Part shown: in pieces, positions 55,219 to 64,000 of the stretch
Layout: each line of letters starts with the position of its first letter
Position numbering within the stretch: position 1 is the stretch's first letter
From: Thereva unica
Lineage: Eukaryota; Arthropoda; Insecta; Diptera; Therevidae
Reading direction: 5' to 3'
Length of the DNA: 64,000 nt
Assembly: GCA_949987705.1 (NCBI GenBank)
Contig: OX465282.1
Span: 13,194,501 to 13,258,500 of the forward strand
Made by a program: the position numbers and the translations under genes
The notes under the pieces: model-generated
Seen by the model: the letters and a program-made list of their open reading frames with translations, nothing else
What the model was told of the DNA's origin: nothing
Databases searched by the model: none

Positions 55219-56510
55219 GTGAGTAGAGTATTTTTTTTAAATAATTGTTTTTTTTTTGTGTCTTAAAGGGTACGTAGGGTTAATAAGGAATACACTTTTT
55301 AAATGTCCCTAGTCCTAGTCCCCTAATAACAAGTAAGCCCTTCACGACAATGCCCATGTTGTTAAACTTAACGATCTTTCACGTTTAATGTTGGTTAGGA
55401 CATGATTTTAAAAATAGTTTGTAAGAGAGCCTCTTTTTTCTTATGAGCCAGTACAATATCTGTACTTTAAATGAGGCTAGTTGCCATTGTAATCACAAAC
55501 CCAAACAAATTAAAGAAAAAAAGAAAATGAATACCAATAAAAAGTTTATTCACGATTCTAACGATTTACATTTACATATATTTTACAATCACACCTCGCC
55601 TCATTTCAAATTGAATATTTTACCATCGCAAAAGAAGTAAGATAGAAAAAACCCACCAATAAGTTTATAACCTCCCTCGACTCATTTCAACTTGAATTTT
55701 GCTGCCCCAAAAGTAAGTAAGAAAGAAGCCTCATTTATCTCGATACACGCCTATATACCAGTAGGAGTTAAGTTTTTAATCGGGACATTTCAATAGAAGT
55801 CTCAGAACAATTTATCATCGTGTAAGGGGCAAATGTACTGCCTCGTATAAGTCCCGCTCACTATGTTTAAGTTAGCTTACATGGGATGTAAGTTAAAACC
55901 TATAAAAGACCGTTTACATCCCAAACGCAAAGTAGAAACGCAAATTGAAGCTCTTTTATTGCATATTTTCTTCTCTCTGCTGCAAGAACGCAGATTCCAA
56001 GTTGGTGAAAAGACAGGTAAACTCATACAAACTTATATATGATAAAAGAATTCTAATTAGCGTTTCTACTTTTCATTTGCGATGCAAATGGCCGTAAAAC
56101 CTCCATAAACCCAGAGGGTGACCCCTTGAGCCAGAAAAATACATATATGTGTAAAGCCTTAACTTGAATTCTGACTCGAATGCAACAGGCAGCCCCAATA
56201 AGGAATTTCGCCGTCTTAACCGGTTAATAACAGGGTACCAATGTTCCGCTTAGGTCGGATCTGCACCTAGGGGACGATGGACCTCTTTGTTCACCTGGTA
56301 GTCTGGTACTGCATGCGTCACAGCTCTTGTCGGCTGGTTAGCGGGATGCTCTTGTTTCAGGAGGCATGACCCTCCGACGAGGCTGTCTCCTGCTAACCTT
56401 GACTGCTGTGGCTTAGCTGGCTGCTAAAAAAATGAACTCGTACAACATCCAAGAGTTCAAACGCAAGGCTCACTTCCTCCTCCTCACGCATCCTCCAGAC
56501 AACCCTTAAT
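55219..56510. other. Intronic DNA, nothing recognised
   Basis: No convincing frame. 55900-56100 contains AAACGCAAAGTAGAAACGCA and its inverted partner near 56060, perhaps a small MITE. Confidence 0.35.
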
Positions 56511-56575
56511 ATATCACATACTTTTTCTATCTTCGAGCTAAGCTTACTACTAGGCATTGCATCATGAAGTAAACT
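56511..56575 (-). repeat. Dispersed ~90-110 bp repeat, copy 5
   Basis: On the minus strand it has the words GCAATGCCTAGTAGTAAGCTT and TCGAAGATAGAAAAAG. Confidence 0.6.
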
Positions 56576-56759
56576 CTATAAGTCATCATATGGGTAAAAG
56601 TACTCGGTCACAAGTATCGACTACTAATATGAGTGGATTCGAAAGCCAAATACTCTTATAAGTAATGAATCGAGGACCGTATCGTTATCCACACTTTTAC
56701 ATATTTACCCAATGTTCAATTAGTTCTAATAGATGGCGCAACGTACCAGCATAAATAAG

Positions 56760-58130
56760 CCTCCTGCTCCCTCTTAGGAATATTTGTCTTGAACAGTAGT
56801 CCTCCTTTGATTTGCCTGATGATGTGGATACAGCTTGTCTAAGTGCAAAATCTTCTTCTTGGCCTCGGGTCCTCGCTGAATTTTATAGGTCCCCTTCGTC
56901 CTGGCGCTGAAATTTCGAAAATTTCCCTTTTTGGTCGCCGAGGGTTAAACAACCACTTGTTTTCGTTCCTTCACTGGCTACCTTAAGATTCTTCCTTGCG
57001 AACTAGTGGATTTCTGCAAGTCGATCACGAAGTTCGCCTGTATAACACATAGTGAATTCGTTGTTGGGATGTAACTATTCCAATCACGCTGGTACTCTTT
57101 AACAACACTTTTGTCAGGTGCTCTAGAATTGTCCTGTTAAATCGTTCGACCATTCCATCGAACTCTGGGTGAAGTAACGTCGTCCTGATTTTCTTCACTC
57201 TGAATAACTTTCATACTTCTTGAAAAACTTGAGATTCGAAGTTTCTCCCATAGTTAGAATGAACTTCATGAGGAACTCCAAATTTACAGATCCAATTGCA
57301 CACTAACTCCTCTGCAACATTTGTTTTTTCCCGGTTTGGTATGTCATGTGTTTCGGGGACCAAAATGTATCGATTTCCTCGATCTGACTCTGGAAAAAAT
57401 GGCATCGCCAGTGGTTTCGCATTTGCTCCTCCTTGAATGTAAAATGAATCCCATTGGGTCCAACAGCTCTTCGGTATTTCGCTTCTATCTATCATGTCCT
57501 TCCTTTTAGACTCTCCTCGTATTCTTTCTATGGCAAATTGAAATTTGCGATCCATCTTGCCACTTGTTCTTCAGGTGTTTTGAATTGCATCAACCACTTC
57601 AATGCTGCGTGATCCGTACAAAAGTTTTGCTCGTAGAGATACTTGTGATATGCTTAGTCACATCCACAATTGATAATAACTCCCTCCTCATTACAGTAAT
57701 TCATCTCCAATTTTGTTAGCGCTCTACTGTAGTAGTCTATGACCTTTTCCTGGCCTTTGATGTTTTCTGATAATACTGCACTGGTAACGACAATTTTAGA
57801 TCTGTGAGTATTGGTTTCCCTTTTTCTATGAGTTTATGTAATTACTTGGCAATGTCGGCGAAGTTTCTGAAAAAACGCCTATAATAGGTGGCAAGCCTCA
57901 AGAAGCTGTCAAAAGCTGCTCTAAAATGGAGAGATATTTTGGGATCTGTTCGAGCCCCACTGGGGATTATAGCACACATTTCTTAGGGGTGAGTTTCAAT
58001 TGGGCAGTCCTGAACCAAATAATATCCAAAAGTCGTACGACTTTATTGGTTTATGGTCGATTCCAATTTAGAAAAACTACCTTCACTGCAACTACTTTCC
58101 CTACTCCTGGAGAAAGGTCAAAGGGATGAT
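56760..58130 (-). pseudogene. Ty3/gypsy retrotransposon pol remnant (RT, RNase H, integrase)
   Basis: Read leftward, the minus strand gives the RT thumb (LRLATYYRRFFRNFADIAK), then RNase H pieces (RRELLSIVDVTKH, KTFVRI) and KWQD. The integrase core follows: GNRYILVPETHDIPN, VAEELVCNWICKFGVPHEVH and SNYGRNFESQVFQEV, with LLHPEFDGMVERFNRTILEH after a frame change. The family's H-x-D-x-G reads HSNYGRN here, so the catalytic Asp is replaced by Asn. Many stops and shifts occur. No gag or envelope is seen, and no long terminal repeats were found nearby. It is a dead copy. Confidence 0.75.
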
Positions 58131-58937
58131 CTTCATTTAGAGGATTCAGGTATACGCAGGCGAGAAACTGCAAAGGATTATAGACCAATAAGCTTCTGTT
58201 CCTCCAAAAATCTATAATAGACATCCCTATGCTTTCCTGGCAGGATACATATTTCAAGGTAAAATCTTAGAAGATCGCAATGCATGCAGTAATACATACC
58301 GTAAAATATTTCCTGGAAAGCAAACAATTCAATTTGTAGCCTTCAACAGCATCAGAATCTGCTATCAATAACCTCAGCACCGATTTCATCTTGGCGGATC
58401 CATAATAGTATAAGTCAGTACATCATCTTTTGCATTATGGAAACTAGAACTATTATGGAGATTGTGATTGGAGGGGAAGATCTTCGGCAATAGATGGGGC
58501 ACAGCTGTGATTAGACCAGAATATGACAAATCCAGACAACTCTAAGTACAAAGAATGAAATACCTCAGAGTAAAGGGGGCTTTGTGTACAACTAAGGCCA
58601 ATCCAAGCTTGCTTCCCTATATATGTATGTATGTACTTATGCAAACTGTATTCACGAGACCAGTAACGAAATGGTGACCATTCGATGTCGATTGTATCGT
58701 CGTTTCTTGAAGGGGATGCAGGCTGTCCTACCTTTGTCCATAATAAGCTACTATTTCTCTAATAATAGGCGGATTAGCAGAAAAACCATTCGTGTTTTGA
58801 GGCTACCTACAAATTGTGGCAGTTTTTATTTTAATACCTACAAAAGAACTAAAGTGCTGGACAGAAATGTCGAACTGCTCGGACCGAAACAAATTAAATT
58901 ATCGCCAGGATCCATATCTGGCGAATATGTTAGGTGT
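58131..58937. other. Intronic DNA, target of the next LINE
   Basis: A 114-residue frame (58623-58967) runs into the LINE insertion. Its part before the insertion, QIKLSPGSISGEYVRCGRS, has no known motif. Confidence 0.35.
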
Positions 58938-58950
58938 GGTAGATCACTCC
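58938..58950. repeat. LINE target duplication, left (13 bp)
   Basis: GGTAGATCACTCC, repeated exactly at 59830-59842. Confidence 0.9.
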
Positions 58951-59829
58951 CCGAGATTCGGGCGTGACATCTAGGGGTAGAATCCTCCACAAGTCCACCC
59001 AATTACTGGCTTACGCAGACGACATTGACATCATTGGAAGAACAACAACAGCTGTACAAGAAGCTTTCACTCAGATTGAGCAAGCGGCAGGAAATCTGGG
59101 ACTGCACATTAACGAAAGCAAAACAAAGTACATGGTGGCCTCGTCTGGAAGAACACCTAACATTGGTCCCACAATCAAGGTAGCGGAACACGAGTTTGAC
59201 GTGGTAAAATCATTTACCTACCTTGGGTCAATAGTAGCAGCCGACAATAGCATGGAACCAGAAATACGCGCACGACTGCTAAAAGCCAACAAAGCCTACT
59301 ATAGTCTGTCAAGGCTCTTCAAATCCAAATATCTAACCATAACGTCTAAACTTTTACTATATAAGACGATGGTCTTACCCGTTCTCACATATGCATCCGA
59401 AACGTGGGTGCTTAGCAAAAAGCACTCAAACCTCTTGGGCGTGTTTGAGAGGAAAATACTTCGGAGGATTGTTGGCCCCGTATGTGAGGAAGGACGATTC
59501 CGGAGACTCTACAATGACGAGATCTACGAGCGCTATCGCGACATAGATGTTGTGAAGAAAATAAAGCTCGGTAGGCTCCGGTGGGCAGGGCATCTAGCTC
59601 GTATGAGTGAAGATGAGCCTGCTCGGAAAGTTCTCTGCGGTAAGACCTATGGGGTGCGACAGCGAGGGAGGCCCAACCTTCGCTGGAAGGATGGCGTGGA
59701 CCAGGACGCTCAGAGTTTAGGGATGCCAAACTGGATGACATCGGCTCAGAATCGGGACCGGTGGAGAGAACAGTTGCGCGAGGCCAGGACCGGATCCCGG
59801 TTGTAGAGCCGTTAAAGAAAGAGAAGAAA
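58951..59829 (+). mobile_element. 5'-truncated LINE with perfect 13-bp target duplication
   Basis: A young-looking non-LTR insertion of 879 bp. The frame 58964-59806 is open for 280 residues. It starts just before the catalytic box (STQLLAYADDIDIIGRTT), then GLHINESKTKYMVASSGR, FTYLGSIVAADN and VLPVLTYASETWVLSKKH. It ends with LGRLRWAGHLARM, RGRPNLRWKDGVDQDA and NRDRWREQLREA. The N-terminal RT and endonuclease are missing through 5' truncation. The 3' tail is GTTAAAGAAAGAGAAGAAA with no poly(A). It belongs to a third LINE family, RTE-like by my recollection. It is inserted in intron 3 of the Luc7-like gene in the sense orientation. Confidence 0.95.
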
Positions 59830-59842
59830 GGTAGATCACTCC
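59830..59842. repeat. LINE target duplication, right (13 bp)
   Basis: GGTAGATCACTCC matches 58938-58950. Confidence 0.9.
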
Positions 59843-60225
59843 AACCGAGCAGCTTAAGTTTTGCTTGTCCTTTTTAATGCTGGAAAATCATTTTCTCTTG
59901 GAACAGATGGGTGATTTGAGTTTGATAATGGTCCCAAAGGTGGTTTCGCTAAGTTTAAGCAGCTCATAATAAACCATACACCTGTGATCCTAGTGATAAC
60001 AGAGCATTACCTTTGAACGATAAATATTCGGCTTTGCTGTTGATCTGCTTCTTACTTCAACGCAACGAGGAACTCCGTCGACGTACTTGTTTATGTTTAA
60101 ATGGAGTAGTCTACGAGGGTCATCTTGCCGATCATTTTTTTAGTAATGTGTCTTAGAAGTTCATCGTAAACTTAACAATATTCTTTTATATCAACATTTT
60201 TCTAATTCATTTTATATATTTTTAG
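59843..60225 (+). other. 3' end of Luc7-like intron 3
   Basis: Unique-looking DNA ending in a T-rich tract and TTTTTAG. No repeat recognised. Confidence 0.5.
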
Positions 60226-60930
60226 GCAATGGAACATCTGCAAGCATTTATTGCCGACTGTGATCGTCGTACAGAGGCAGCAAAGAAGCGTCTAGCCGAA
60301 ACCCAAGAAGAACTAACCGCCGATGTTGCCGAAAAGGCAAATGCCGTGCATGCATTAGCCGAAGAAATTGGTAAGAAACTAGCTAAAGCAGAAGCCCTCG
60401 GCGAAGCTGGCCAAGTTGAGGAGAGCGTTAAGCTAATGACCGAAATCGAAGAGTTACGTGCAAAAAAAATCAAAGCCGAACAAGAATATCGTTCATCAAT
60501 GCCAGCCTCGACCTATCAGCAGCAAAAACTGCGCGTATGCGAAGTATGCTCTGCATATCTAGGCATACACGATAACGATATTCGTTTAGCTGATCACTTC
60601 GGCGGGAAGCTACATCTAGGTTTCATGGCAATCCGTGAAAAATTAATCGAGCTAGAAAAAACTGCCGGACCACGCAAATCTGAGCTACGTAAGACGGGAA
60701 GCTATCGTGATCGAGATGAGGATAAATACAAATCACGATATTATGTTGGCGGTCGTGAGCTAGATCGCCGATCACGTGTTCATCGCTCCCGCAGCAGAGA
60801 TCGCAAGCATAAGCATTCATCATCGTCGTCATCTAAGCATCGTGCATCGCGTTCACGCAGCCGGAGCCGCAGTCGCAGTCGTCATTCTTCCAGGAGGCGG
60901 TCACATTCTAGGGAGAGGGAGCGCTACTAA
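60226..60930 (+). CDS. Luc7L: LUC7-like U1 snRNP splicing factor, last coding exon
   Basis: This exon encodes 234 residues to the stop. First comes a long charged coiled coil (MEHLQAFIADCDRRTEAAKK to about residue 90). Then comes the second zinc finger with C104, C107, H123 and H129 (counting from the exon's MEHL), in VCEVCSAYLGIHDNDIRLAD and HFGGKLHLGF, the near-invariant LUC7 signature that contacts the U1-5' splice-site duplex. After KLIELEK the chain becomes Arg/Lys-rich and ends in an Arg-Ser domain (SRSRSRSRSRHSSRRRS-type), which interacts with other splicing factors and is usually phosphorylated. The acceptor is TTTTTAG at 60225 and the stop TAA at 60928-60930. The RS tail is short compared with some family members. 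Nothing is broken. Confidence 0.97.
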   Translation, partial: AMEHLQAFIADCDRRTEAAKKRLAETQEELTADVAEKANAVHALAEEIGKKLAKAEALGEAGQVEESVKLMTEIEELRAKKIKAEQEYRSSMPASTYQQQKLRVCEVCSAYLGIHDNDIRLADHFGGKLHLGFMAIREKLIELEKTAGPRKSELRKTGSYRDRDEDKYKSRYYVGGRELDRRSRVHRSRSRDRKHKHSSSSSSKHRASRSRSRSRSRSRHSSRRRSHSRERERY

Positions 60931-61200
60931 ACCAATCATCAATGTATGTTATTAAGCAATATATTTCTTAGCTTTTTAATTAAAGGAAAAAATCTTATGG
61001 TTATTATATATGTATATGTAATGGGAATGTAGCAGAATCCTGTTATCAAATTTTCCTAGTATAATGGCGTCTACTGCAGCAGGGACTAACCGTCCTGTTC
61101 CCATTTTCCAACTTGTTTCCATGTAAGTGAAAATTTAAATAAAAAAAAAAATAAAAATAATACAAAAAAAAAGATACAAACAAAATTTCAAATACAATTT
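60931..61200 (+). other. Luc7-like 3' untranslated region and likely poly(A) site
   Basis: The first AATAAA-type signals after the stop are in TTTAAATAAAAAAA at about 61136-61150, followed by AAATAAAAATAA and, near 61200, CAAATAAAAT. One of these probably ends the transcript. The choice cannot be made from sequence alone. Confidence 0.5.
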
Positions 61201-63640
61201 CAAATAAAATATGACATTTTCTCTTTTCATTAAAAAAATAAGTGTTGAAAGAAGAGTGGTTTTCATTTACCTTTGAATAAATTTCCTTTCTTTTTGCAAT
61301 TTATTTAGATTTTAGAATTATTTATGGAGTCCAAAAAAGTAACAAAAGCTTCTAGCCAAGCATGGGGTCTCTCTCCCGGACTCGTAGATTAAAATGGCCG
61401 ACAGTCCAATGGGCGGAATCAAACACGCTATTTTCGGCTACCAATTGCAATATTCCTAGGGCTAGACTTACAACAGAGAAAAAACAATGGACCCCTTAAA
61501 CAGATCGACGAGATGTTACCAGAATCACGGTAATCATCACGGGACATTGGCCGTAGCTGCATTTATATTACTTATTCGGAGGTGTCGCACGTATCCGCCT
61601 GCGATACGCAAAAACATGTTCGGATACGTTGCTTATCGCCTCTACCAAGCTGTCCGCCCTTTTGGCATATTCTGCCTTAAGGGCCTAATACACTCAATCG
61701 AGCAATTATAGGGTATCGCGCGCCCGCGAATATTAAGAAAACTATCCAACCAAATGAAATAATTTAAATTAGGTATTTTTAAGAAAACATAAATCTAGCT
61801 ATTCATGGTGAAAAATTTTAATATTTTTTATTAGTATATTAGTTATAATGGTTCAAAGTTCCGTACCTGCGCCCGGAAAATACTCCTATTTAGGTGGAAA
61901 AATTTTAAATTTTTTTTAATGTACGATAAACTTAAATCGATTATCTAGCTATTCATGGTGGAAAATTTTTGAATTTTAGCCTTCTTTCATGAGTAAATTA
62001 TGTTTTAAAAATTGTCCACAAAATTTAAGAACGAAAATTCCCTAAAATTCTTCAGTTTTAATACATCAAATTTCCGCTCCAAGCAAATCTCTGCGCTAGT
62101 TGTATTCTGTATAAAGCATTTGCGTAATCTTACACGAGATGCGTTTGTATAAGTGAGAGCTTCTGCTTCGGCTTTTGCAGGGGAAATTTCAAACCTTTTT
62201 TGTTGCAGGCATGGATGGTGATCGTATTTTCGGGAAAAAATAAAATCTGAGGAAAAATCGGTTTGTTTGGCAAGAATTTTAATGACTTGCTTGATGGTGA
62301 TTTCCTTGATTTGAGAATATAGGGATTCTTGCCCGGTGGTCAGGTAGTGATCAATCGGTGTTTATTATCTTGGCTTTATGAAAAACCCAAGAAAATATTT
62401 TAATGGCAAATACTACCTTCATGTAATAATTAAGTTTTATGACATCCTTGTTTTTCGTTATTGTCTTTTTAGCCGTAACAACTTCCCGGAACTAGATTCG
62501 CAAAAAAGGTGTATCCCTTGCACAGGTATTTTACAACATGAGTGTTGATAAATTTTGCGTAAATTCATTTTTTATGGTTTTTATTATTTTTGTATGTAAA
62601 TATGGGCTTTGCTGGAATATTTTACCATAAATTTTAATTTTTGTAGGTGCATATTTTATGTCTTCCCAAATAAAAATTTTACAAATATATTTTATTAGAA
62701 TTCATTTATTTCGATTGTTTATTGTTTATTAGCCGCACTTGCTAAATTTCAAATCAGCAAAAGCAGCGATATCAAAATTTCACATGAATGAAAAATTTAA
62801 ATATCAAACAAAAAAGATCTATTCTCATATCCCATGACAGGAACAAGTTCGTAGAGTGCATTACTGCGACATTAATTCAATTTACATTCATAATTATCTA
62901 ACACTGGCTTCAATTTCTTGCCGGCGACACCGCAGAAGAGATTTCTTGAAAGTCGCCAGAAAATTTACCTCGGGCACGCACTCATAAAGTAAAGCCCAAC
63001 AAGACATACGAATGCAGCCGAACCCCTTTTTTGTGCAAAGATTTCCCCTCCGGCGGCCGTGTTGTGCACTAATTTTGACTGTGTTAGGAGGTTTTTGAGA
63101 TTGGGTTAGTTTAATTTTGTGACTGTATTTTTTTTAAGCTTCCCTTAATATTTTGTTGTTGGAACTGAATTTCATGTTGGACTTCGTCGCTGAGTGTATT
63201 AGGGCCTTAAATGTTCGGTAATGCAAATGGCTGATGACGTTTCCTTTCGTAAATTTAAAGGTACTTCGCCCCTGTTCGCCACCCATTTTATCCCAACATA
63301 CGTGTCTCCTATATCGATGACGTTAATTAAAAAAAGCTTACTTTAACCCATTATATCTACTCTTTGCCCCTTTACCTGGGCTGTCCGTCTGCGTAGGATC
63401 TTTAATATCCTTACCATCGGAAGTTATTGCCGTAAAATTTATCCATAATATGGATTATGTTAAAATCTCGGCTCTGGCTCCTCCTCCACCAGTCTGAAGA
63501 AAATTCGTGTGAAACTAGCTGAAACCGAAACTGAATTACAACAATAAATCGAGTCTTGTCAAGAAGGAAACAGGAACGGCACTTTAATAGGTGCAAATGG
63601 TGCATTTTTACCGGGCGCAATTTCAGAAATTACGATTTTA
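61201..63640. other. Downstream intergenic DNA, no gene recognised
   Basis: Mostly AT-rich. The phrases CTAGCTATTCATGGTGAAAA/GGAAAATTTT occur twice (about 61795 and 61945), suggesting a small local duplication. No reading frame with known motifs. Confidence 0.4.
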
Positions 63641-64000
63641 AAAAACTAAAAAAAACCGTGTCTTTATTGTCATATATTAAAGGATCTGTTCCTTTTTCCA
63701 TTGTCTTTCGCAAGATGTGGCCAATCCAATTCCATTTCGTTCGTCTGATATCGTCGTATATCTCGTACTTCGTACTAGTCGTGCTATTATGGATCTCTAA
63801 TTCGGCGAGAAACACCCGGATCGCCTTTGTTCTGAAGTTATTGAAAGCGCCTTATATGTCCAGGAAGGCTGTTAAGGTGGACTGTTTTTTTCTATGCAAA
63901 TTGTGCAAATGGCAATTATCATGCGGGAAGTCGTGAATAAAAATGCTAAACAGTTTCGGACTCAAGATGGACCCCTGCGGTACTCCAGAATCGCGAATTT
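63641..64000 (-). pseudogene. LINE fragments at the right edge
   Basis: On the minus strand, from the window end leftward, STLTAFLDI.GAFNNFRTKA and IRVFLAELEIHN resemble the R1/jockey RT block A.FDI.GAFDN...AI...L...GI. It is followed at 63660-63740 by RRTKWNWIGHILRKTM, the C-terminal block of a different LINE family. The two remnants appear joined, and the first continues outside the window. Confidence 0.45.

Larger units (their letters stand above)
55219..60225 (+). other. Luc7-like intron 3, 5.0 kb
   Basis: From GTGAGT to TATTTTTAG at 60225. It contains a gypsy pol remnant (minus strand), a LINE with perfect target duplication (plus strand) and one copy of the short dispersed repeat. Confidence 0.9.

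Noticed and set aside
58623..58967. A 114-residue frame ending in the LINE at 58951
   Set aside because: Its last residues are LINE sequence; the remainder has no known motif.
1..64000. tRNA, rRNA or other structured RNA genes
   Set aside because: I looked for tRNA-like GGTTCGA(A/T)TCC boxes and rRNA-like blocks and saw none convincing. Small RNAs cannot be excluded by eye.

Overview
The window looks like a slice of a large, transposon-rich insect genome, most likely a fly. It is AT-rich and nearly all of it is intron. The one clearly conserved host gene is the insect LUC7-like U1 snRNP splicing factor on the + strand. Three of its coding exons are visible (7614-7708, 55120-55218, 60226-60930) and its first coding exon lies left of the window. 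The introns are more than 7.6 kb, 47.4 kb and 5.0 kb. The 47.4-kb intron splits the first CCCH zinc finger of the protein. The dipteran guess rests on remembered likeness to the fly protein, not on a search.

The only other convincing host gene lies antisense inside the giant intron (29910-32586, - strand). It has two coding exons joined by an 878-bp intron in matching phase and predicts a 591-residue secreted, probably GPI-anchored, Pro/Gln/Tyr-rich protein. Its domain order (signal peptide, basic Ser/Gly-rich start, Tyr-Pro repeats, a Gly/Ala-rich hydrophobic strip, a glycosylated two-cysteine stretch, GPI signal) resembles the vertebrate prion/Shadoo layout. I do not recognise the family. 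It is the best candidate here for undescribed biology.

The rest is mobile DNA. At the left edge (about 22-7439) is a nest: an old - strand LINE is interrupted by a younger + strand LINE (10-bp target duplication) and, probably in the same old LINE, by a hAT element (8-bp duplication). The hAT element itself carries a near-complete PIF/Harbinger transposon with both of its genes (3-bp CAG duplication) and a 166-bp hairpin MITE. From 9.2 to 28.4 kb there are foldback elements and MITEs (9239, 11685, 16247, 18550, 19337, 24766, 28184) and decayed LINE pieces. From 33 to 60 kb there are further LINEs (43147, 49800, 52530, 58951), a Ty3/gypsy pol remnant (56760-58130), an 876-bp foldback (46916-47791) and an element with a 128-bp tandem array (53460-54330). 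AT-rich tracts without recognisable mobile elements lie around the Luc7 exons, around the nested gene and at 38.7-41.9 kb.

The LUC7-like protein acts in 5' splice-site choice and the nested gene probably at the cell surface, so their shared position need not mean shared function. All boundaries come from reading the sequence by eye; no search or folding program was run.
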